Shown here piece after piece: positions 59,615 to 64,000 of a stretch of 64,000 bases of DNA. The stretch covers positions 685,534 to 749,533 of the forward strand of contig NZ_SOBT01000008.1 in NCBI RefSeq assembly GCF_004364935.1, read 5' to 3'. Both the position numbers and the translations under genes were made by a program. This DNA comes from Panacagrimonas perspica. Lineage in GTDB: Bacteria > Pseudomonadota > Gammaproteobacteria > Nevskiales > Nevskiaceae. Position 1 is the stretch's first letter; the number at the start of each line of letters is the position of its first letter. Under the pieces are notes generated by a model. The model had not been told where the DNA came from, ran no database searches, and saw nothing but the letters and a program-made list of their open reading frames with translations.

Positions 59615-61792
59615 TCAGATCGCGTTGGAACGGGACGGCTCTTCCGTCGATCGCGCCGCGCGCTCCAGAACTCTCGCCGCCGTCCCAAGGTTCGTGGCCG
59701 AATCCTCGGCCAGCCCGAGACGCCGCCGCAGCCAGGGCATCAGCGCCGCGGAAGGCGCGTGCTCGGGGACCGCGCGCTCGGCGATCAGGACGGCGGTCTG
59801 TCCTTCGGACGGCGCCTCCACTGGCGGCGATACGCGATGGGTCGGTGTGAGCCGCGCGCGAATGCCTTGCGCCCCGTGCGACAGCACCTGCTCGATGAGC
59901 TGCGGATCCAGCCGTTCGCGCCGGCGGGACAGCAGTACGCGCACCGACGCCAGATGCGACATCAACGCGTAGCTGTGGGCGAGAACGGACGCGTAGGCCT
60001 GTGTCGGCACGCGCGCCGTGCGCGGTTCCGCACGACTGCGCTGGGCAGCGCCGGCGAGGCTGCCGAGCGCTTCGTAGACGGCGCGACGCGCCATGCGGAC
60101 CGCGACCTCGGAGCCGGCCTTCTCCGGCAGCCGTACGGCCTGAGCCGCGAGATCGTCGAGCGCCTGCAGCAGGCGCGCGAGCATGTCGGGCAATCCACGG
60201 CGCTCCCAGGACGGCAGCAGGTAGCACGCGGCCCAGGCGATGGCGGCGCCGATCAGCGTGTCCGACAGCCGCTCGTAGACGGCAAAGCCGAGATCGGGAT
60301 TGACCATGTTCGCCTGCAGCAAGGCCATCACCGTCGCCGCGGTGGCGGTGACGAAATACGCGGAGAGCGCGAATGCATGGGCCAGCCCGGTTGCCGCCAG
60401 GAATACCAGCGTCGACAGCCACGGCGTGGCCACGAACGACAGCGCCAGCACAATGCCGCAACCGGCGGCCGTACCGGCTACGCGCAGGTTGCGACGCGTC
60501 AGCGTCTGATCGAGCGTGCCGCGCAGCACCACGGCGACGCTCAGCACCATCCAGTGCGGATGGGCCGCCCACGGCAGCGATACCCCGATGGCGTAGGCAG
60601 CACCGAAGGCGGCGCCGGCGCGCAGCGCATGTCGCAGCACCGGTGAGCCCAGCACCAGATGCGGGCGCAACGCCGCCAGTGGCCATCCCTCCACGCTGAC
60701 GAACAGGCGCAGTTCGGATCGCGAGAACGGTCGTGGCAAATCGTCCTTGCGCAGCAGCACCTGCATGCGCAGCAGGTCGTCGAGCATGTGCCCGGTGCGA
60801 TCCGTGACGCCGGCGAGCAGGCGGCGACGACGGCCGTCGTCGCCGAACACGTTGGCCGCGTCGAGCGCGCGCAGTGCCGCCCCGACGTCTGCGGCATCGT
60901 CCAGCGGCAAGCCGTGCCGGATCGACCGGCCCAAGGCATCCAGCCGATCGGCGATCGCGCGATACGTCGTCGCCAATGCCTGCCAGGCGTGCACGCCGGC
61001 CTCGTCGTCGCCCAGCAGATCGAGATCGAGCTGGCTCAGCAGCAGGCCGTCGCGCAGTTCGATGGCTCGCAGCAGCAGCGCGGTCTGCAGACGCGCGTGC
61101 GCCGTGTCGGGTGCGGCGAAGAGGATGTCGCGCGCCGCCTGGAGGCGTTCGTCGAGCTGGGTTTCCTGCGCCAGGAAACGCTGCAAGCGAGTGCCGACGT
61201 CCGCGTCGAGCGCAGGCGCCAGCAAGACGGCGGCGCGCGCCCGCAACAGACTTGCGAGGGCATCGAAGACGGCAACGAGCGCGAGCGCGCGATAGCGGGG
61301 CTGCAGCAGAGCGCACGTCAGGGCCGCCCAGGCCAGATACAGCCCCGCGCCGAAGGCGACCCAGGCGATACGGATCAGCAATTCCGTTGCGCCGTGCGCG
61401 GGATGCGCCGCGTAGGTGAAGACGAAGGCCATCGTGCCGACGAAGGACAGCGGCCCTACGCGCGGCCCCCAGGCCTGGGACAGGCCGGAGAAGAATCCGA
61501 TCGCGACGACCACGGCACCGAGCGCGATCACGTTGTCCCGCAGCGTCGCCACGAGCGTCGAGATCAGCGTGCCGATGATTCCGGCGAGCAGCACGCGGCG
61601 CCATGCGCGGGCCGGTGCGTTCGGCTGGTCGGCGAGACTGGCGTAAACGGCGCCTGCCGCTGCCGTGAGCGAGCCGATGACGCCGCCGAGGGGGTGTGCG
61701 GACAGGTAGGCGAGGGTGACGCCGAGCGAGACCGTCACCCCGTTGAGGACGTTGGCCGGCAGGGCCAGCAGGGGACGCAGGAGCAGATTCAT
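59615..61792 (-). CDS. FUSC-family inner membrane protein (YccS-like)
   Basis: This 725-residue protein has two membrane blocks (about 10-185 and 390-530) and two cytoplasmic stretches, the layout of the YccS/FUSC family related to aromatic acid exporters. Recognised segments include LSAHPLGGVIGSLTAAAGAVY near the start and HWMVLSVAVVLRGTLDQT before the second block. Such proteins are thought to export aromatic acids or other toxic compounds. The start at 61792 (MNLLLRPLLALP) fits the first membrane helix; the frame is open further upstream, but only antisense to another gene's end. No adjacent membrane-fusion protein gene is present. Confidence 0.88.
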   Translation of the reverse strand: MNLLLRPLLALPANVLNGVTVSLGVTLAYLSAHPLGGVIGSLTAAAGAVYASLADQPNAPARAWRRVLLAGIIGTLISTLVATLRDNVIALGAVVVAIGFFSGLSQAWGPRVGPLSFVGTMAFVFTYAAHPAHGATELLIRIAWVAFGAGLYLAWAALTCALLQPRYRALALVAVFDALASLLRARAAVLLAPALDADVGTRLQRFLAQETQLDERLQAARDILFAAPDTAHARLQTALLLRAIELRDGLLLSQLDLDLLGDDEAGVHAWQALATTYRAIADRLDALGRSIRHGLPLDDAADVGAALRALDAANVFGDDGRRRRLLAGVTDRTGHMLDDLLRMQVLLRKDDLPRPFSRSELRLFVSVEGWPLAALRPHLVLGSPVLRHALRAGAAFGAAYAIGVSLPWAAHPHWMVLSVAVVLRGTLDQTLTRRNLRVAGTAAGCGIVLALSFVATPWLSTLVFLAATGLAHAFALSAYFVTATAATVMALLQANMVNPDLGFAVYERLSDTLIGAAIAWAACYLLPSWERRGLPDMLARLLQALDDLAAQAVRLPEKAGSEVAVRMARRAVYEALGSLAGAAQRSRAEPRTARVPTQAYASVLAHSYALMSHLASVRVLLSRRRERLDPQLIEQVLSHGAQGIRARLTPTHRVSPPVEAPSEGQTAVLIAERAVPEHAPSAALMPWLRRRLGLAEDSATNLGTAARVLERAARSTEEPSRSNAI

Positions 61793-61895
61793 CGACGCAT
61801 TATCGGGCGCGCCGGGTGGATCGGCCTCCTGGAAATGCGAGACGGCGCGAGGAAGGCGAAAGCCAGCGGCTTCGCGCTGGCTCGCCGGTGACGGA

Positions 61896-63176
61896 TTACT
61901 TCGTGTGGCGCCTGAAGAATTGCCAGGCCAGCACTGCCGATTCGACGTCGTTGTTCTGCTTGCCGAACGTCGCCTCCACCGCCACGCCGGCATAGGTCAG
62001 GACCGAGGGTTCGAGATGCCCGCCACCCGTGATGACGCAGTCCTGGATCCGGACGTCACTTGGCGTCGCCGGCACGAGCTGGCCGCCGACCACCAGAGGT
62101 GACGGGCCGTCGAATGCCAGAGCGCTCAGGTGCTGCACGCAGGAAAGGCTCGTCGCATCGATCGCCACTGACACAGGGCGGGCGCTGACGGCCTTCGGGT
62201 AGATCGCCTTCGGGGGCACCCGCCCCGCGGCGTCGGAGGCGAGCGTCGGGCCGGACTTGCTTTTCCATGCCGCAATCGTCTCGGCATGTCCGAGCCGGCA
62301 GGTCGTCGCCAGCAGGCCGGGCAGCGTGGCGCAGCTGTTGGCATAGGGCACGTACGCATCGGCGGTGCCATGCACGATGAGCGCCGGCCGACGCGCCGGG
62401 ACACCGTCCGCCGTTTCGACGCACTCGTCGTTCACGGGTTGCGGATCGACACCGGAGATGGCCGCTATCGCGGCGATGACATCGCCGGCCTCGCGGCCCA
62501 GACGCAGCACCATCGTGGCGCCGTTCGACATGCCGTAGGCATACACCCTCGACGTATCGATCTTGTCTCCCATCTGTGCCACCACCGCCTTTGCGAACGC
62601 GACGTCATTGGCGGTGGAAAGGTTGTTGACGCGCTCGGCGTCGCAATCGTTCCAGCTTCCGATGGCCTGCGTGCCGCTGCCGAGCCTGGCCGGTGTCGCG
62701 CCGTTGAGGAACGCAACGTAGAACGGTCCCGTGGTCGCCATGACCAGACGGTCCGGGACGAGGTTGTCCGCCATCAGCCGCCAGACCTGACCACTGGCGC
62801 TATTGGCCATCTGCTGGGCATTCTGGCTGTAGCCGTGGAACACCAGAACCAGCGGCAGCTTCTGGCCTGTAGCGGCTGCCGGGGTGTGCAGCAGGTAGTG
62901 ACGGACCGCGGAGCCGTCTGCCGCAACGATGACCTGCTCGGCGACGAGCGCCCCGGCGGGCGGAGGCAGATTGGATTGCGTCCCCAGTACCGGCAGCGGA
63001 GCCAGAGGCGGCAGGGGAGCCAACGGGGGTAGCGGTGTTGGCGGCGGTGCAGGTGCAGGCGTGATGATCGCTGCCACGATCTGCTTGAGCGGCAGCAACG
63101 TTGCCATACCCGGATTGGAAAGCAGCGCCAACGACGCGGCCCCGAGCAGCACGGCCAACGGCCTGAACTGGTTCAT
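61896..63176 (-). CDS. Secreted PHB-depolymerase-like alpha/beta-hydrolase
   Basis: This 426-residue exported esterase of the LpqC/poly(3-hydroxybutyrate) depolymerase group has a signal peptide (about 1-24). A proline-rich linker (about 40-63) follows, and then the catalytic domain. The oxyanion region is VFHGYSQNAQQM. The nucleophile is Ser217 (YGMSNGA), the acid is Asp273 (HGTADAYVPY) and the histidine is His387 (GGGHLEP). The start at 63176 has GGGAGG eight bases upstream. Likely substrates are polyesters or aromatic esters such as feruloyl esters. It lies 103 bases upstream of the FUSC gene on the same strand. Confidence 0.9.
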   Translation of the reverse strand: MNQFRPLAVLLGAASLALLSNPGMATLLPLKQIVAAIITPAPAPPPTPLPPLAPLPPLAPLPVLGTQSNLPPPAGALVAEQVIVAADGSAVRHYLLHTPAAATGQKLPLVLVFHGYSQNAQQMANSASGQVWRLMADNLVPDRLVMATTGPFYVAFLNGATPARLGSGTQAIGSWNDCDAERVNNLSTANDVAFAKAVVAQMGDKIDTSRVYAYGMSNGATMVLRLGREAGDVIAAIAAISGVDPQPVNDECVETADGVPARRPALIVHGTADAYVPYANSCATLPGLLATTCRLGHAETIAAWKSKSGPTLASDAAGRVPPKAIYPKAVSARPVSVAIDATSLSCVQHLSALAFDGPSPLVVGGQLVPATPSDVRIQDCVITGGGHLEPSVLTYAGVAVEATFGKQNNDVESAVLAWQFFRRHTK

Positions 63177-63562
63177 TTCCCATCCTCCCTGTATCGCGGC
63201 CTGTTCCGAACAGGTCGAGTCCCGCAATGAATCCAACGAGGGTGCGACTGGATCAACATATGGAAGCAGTCGGGTACCTTATAAACGAATCTCGAGAGAA
63301 CAAGACTCGTCGCATCCATCGTTCGGATGGCTGATCGGGCTTGGTGGGTGGCGCGCAAGCAGCTCCTGCGCTCCTCGGATCCGAGGGCGTTCCGATGAGC
63401 TGGCGCAAGGGCCGGGCCGCGGAATTCCCCTGGAATTCGTGGGACGCGCTGCGTACCGAGCTCGCAGTGCTGGTGGAAAATTCCCTCGCGCTGTTGCCGT
63501 TCACAGGCCGTGAACCTTGCGGCTGGACCGCTCCAATGACTCACCGGCGGGTCAGTAAATTT

Positions 63563-63580
63563 ATGTGACCAACATCACGT
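63563..63580. promoter_or_regulatory. CRP/Vfr/Clp-like operator palindrome
   Basis: TGTGA (63564-63568) and TCACG (63575-63579) are spaced by six bases, close to the CRP-family consensus TGTGA-N6-TCACA. It lies about 390 bases upstream of the PHB-depolymerase-like gene. No nearer gene is obvious. Binding is inferred from pattern only. Confidence 0.4.
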
Positions 63581-63844
63581 TACGGCGCAGTAATTCGTGG
63601 CGATGCGCTGGCGGAGGCGTCGCCGGTTTCTGATGAGCTGCATCACTTTTTCAGATCCAGGAAGGTCATTTCCGATCGCCCGATCTTGTTGACCGCCCAG
63701 CAGGGATAGCGCTCGCGACAATGGGCTTCGGTGGGTGCGTCCGGGTCCGCGTGACGTTGGCGACGGAAAGAAGTCTGCGACGGTCGGTGGCGCCGTTGGG
63801 GTCGTGAGGATCGAGCGGCCTCAGGACGTCACCGGGCCCAATGG

Positions 63845-63874
63845 AAAAGCGCCCGAGCATCAGCCCGGGCGCTT
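63845..63874 (-). terminator. Possible leftward rho-independent terminator
   Basis: AAGCGCCCG (63847-63855) pairs with CGGGCGCTT (63866-63874), nine base pairs with a 10-base loop. Read leftward, TTTT follows (complement of 63845-63848). A minus-strand TGA stop at 63874-63876 directly precedes it, which suggests the 3' end of a gene starting beyond the window. Confidence 0.5.
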
Positions 63875-64000
63875 CAGATCCAGGTCCTGGCTGGCATCGC
63901 TGGCCTGTCCTTGCGGAAGGTGACAATCGCGGGCGCGAACGCTGTGGCGGGGTCGCCGGAAGCTCCGCAGCGGCTTGAGCCCGACATTCGAAGGTGGTGG

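Larger units (their letters stand above)
63177..64000. other. End region without a convincing gene
   Basis: These 824 bases contain several short open frames on both strands (for example 63341-63568 rightward and 63666-63926 leftward), none with a binding site, family match or coding pattern. The notable elements are a CRP-like palindrome near 63571 and a leftward hairpin at 63847-63874. A gene on the minus strand may end just at that hairpin and continue beyond the window edge. Confidence 0.5.

Noticed and set aside
63341-63568. Short rightward open frame of 75 codons
   Set aside because: No ribosome binding site, no recognisable family, and overlapping equally good frames on the other strand.
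63666-63926. Short leftward open frame near the window end
   Set aside because: The frame runs through the hairpin terminator candidate and its translation is proline/arginine-rich without domain features.

Overview
The window is about 64 kb of GC-rich DNA from a gammaproteobacterium, most likely of the Xanthomonadales/Nevskiales branch. Three things point there: the gyrA-serC-pheA-hisC-tyrA-aroA-cmk-rpsA-ihfB-lapA-lapB gene order, GTAG-headed palindromic intergenic repeats of the kind described in Stenotrophomonas, and several genes for growth on hydrophobic compounds (AlkB, an EthA-like monooxygenase, CoA transferase, acyl-CoA dehydrogenase). The genus cannot be fixed from sequence alone. 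No tRNA, rRNA, CRISPR array, insertion sequence or prophage gene was seen.

Region 1 (1-24,140) is the housekeeping block. It opens inside gyrA and runs through an NTF2-like protein and an RHH/PIN toxin-antitoxin-like pair into an aromatic and serine biosynthesis operon: serC, a serA-type dehydrogenase, pheA, hisC, tyrA, a TerC-family gene and aroA, several with start-stop overlaps. A FemAB-like acyltransferase, a phosphoethanolamine-transferase-like protein, an NAD-dependent reductase and an EthA-like Baeyer-Villiger monooxygenase with its divergent AraC-type regulator then separate aroA from cmk. The block resumes with cmk, rpsA, ihfB, lapA and lapB, and ends with a DsbA-like protein.

Region 2 (24,140-39,000) concerns the envelope and metabolism: a large alpha-2-macroglobulin overlapping pbpC, an aldehyde dehydrogenase with a strong terminator, a small secreted protein with no recognised family, an HSL-type esterase, rlmA, and a B12-binding radical SAM protein with an unusual cysteine spacing.

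Region 3 (39,000-58,400) is rich in genes for uptake-independent catabolism and redox chemistry: ferredoxin reductase, chromate transporter, metal-dependent amidohydrolase, an 841-residue fused class III CoA transferase, alkane monooxygenase with a divergent AraC regulator, a secreted beta-propeller carrying a haem motif paired with a small cytochrome c, a methyltransferase/desaturase pair, a secreted lactonase-like metallo-beta-lactamase fold protein, a GAF histidine kinase, a small outer-membrane barrel, an SDR and an acyl-CoA dehydrogenase. AlkB, the ferredoxin reductase, the aldehyde dehydrogenase and the acyl-CoA enzymes could together oxidise alkane-like substrates to acyl-CoA, but no rubredoxin or ferredoxin gene is present here.

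Region 4 (58,400-64,000) carries a glycerate-kinase-like P-loop kinase, a 64-residue unknown protein, a FUSC-family membrane protein and a secreted PHB-depolymerase-like esterase. The last 0.8 kb holds a CRP-like palindrome and a leftward terminator but no convincing gene.

Ten GTAG palindromic elements (eight full, one half, one decayed) sit between genes. Their stems vary by compensatory changes, and two of them supply the stop codon of the preceding gene.
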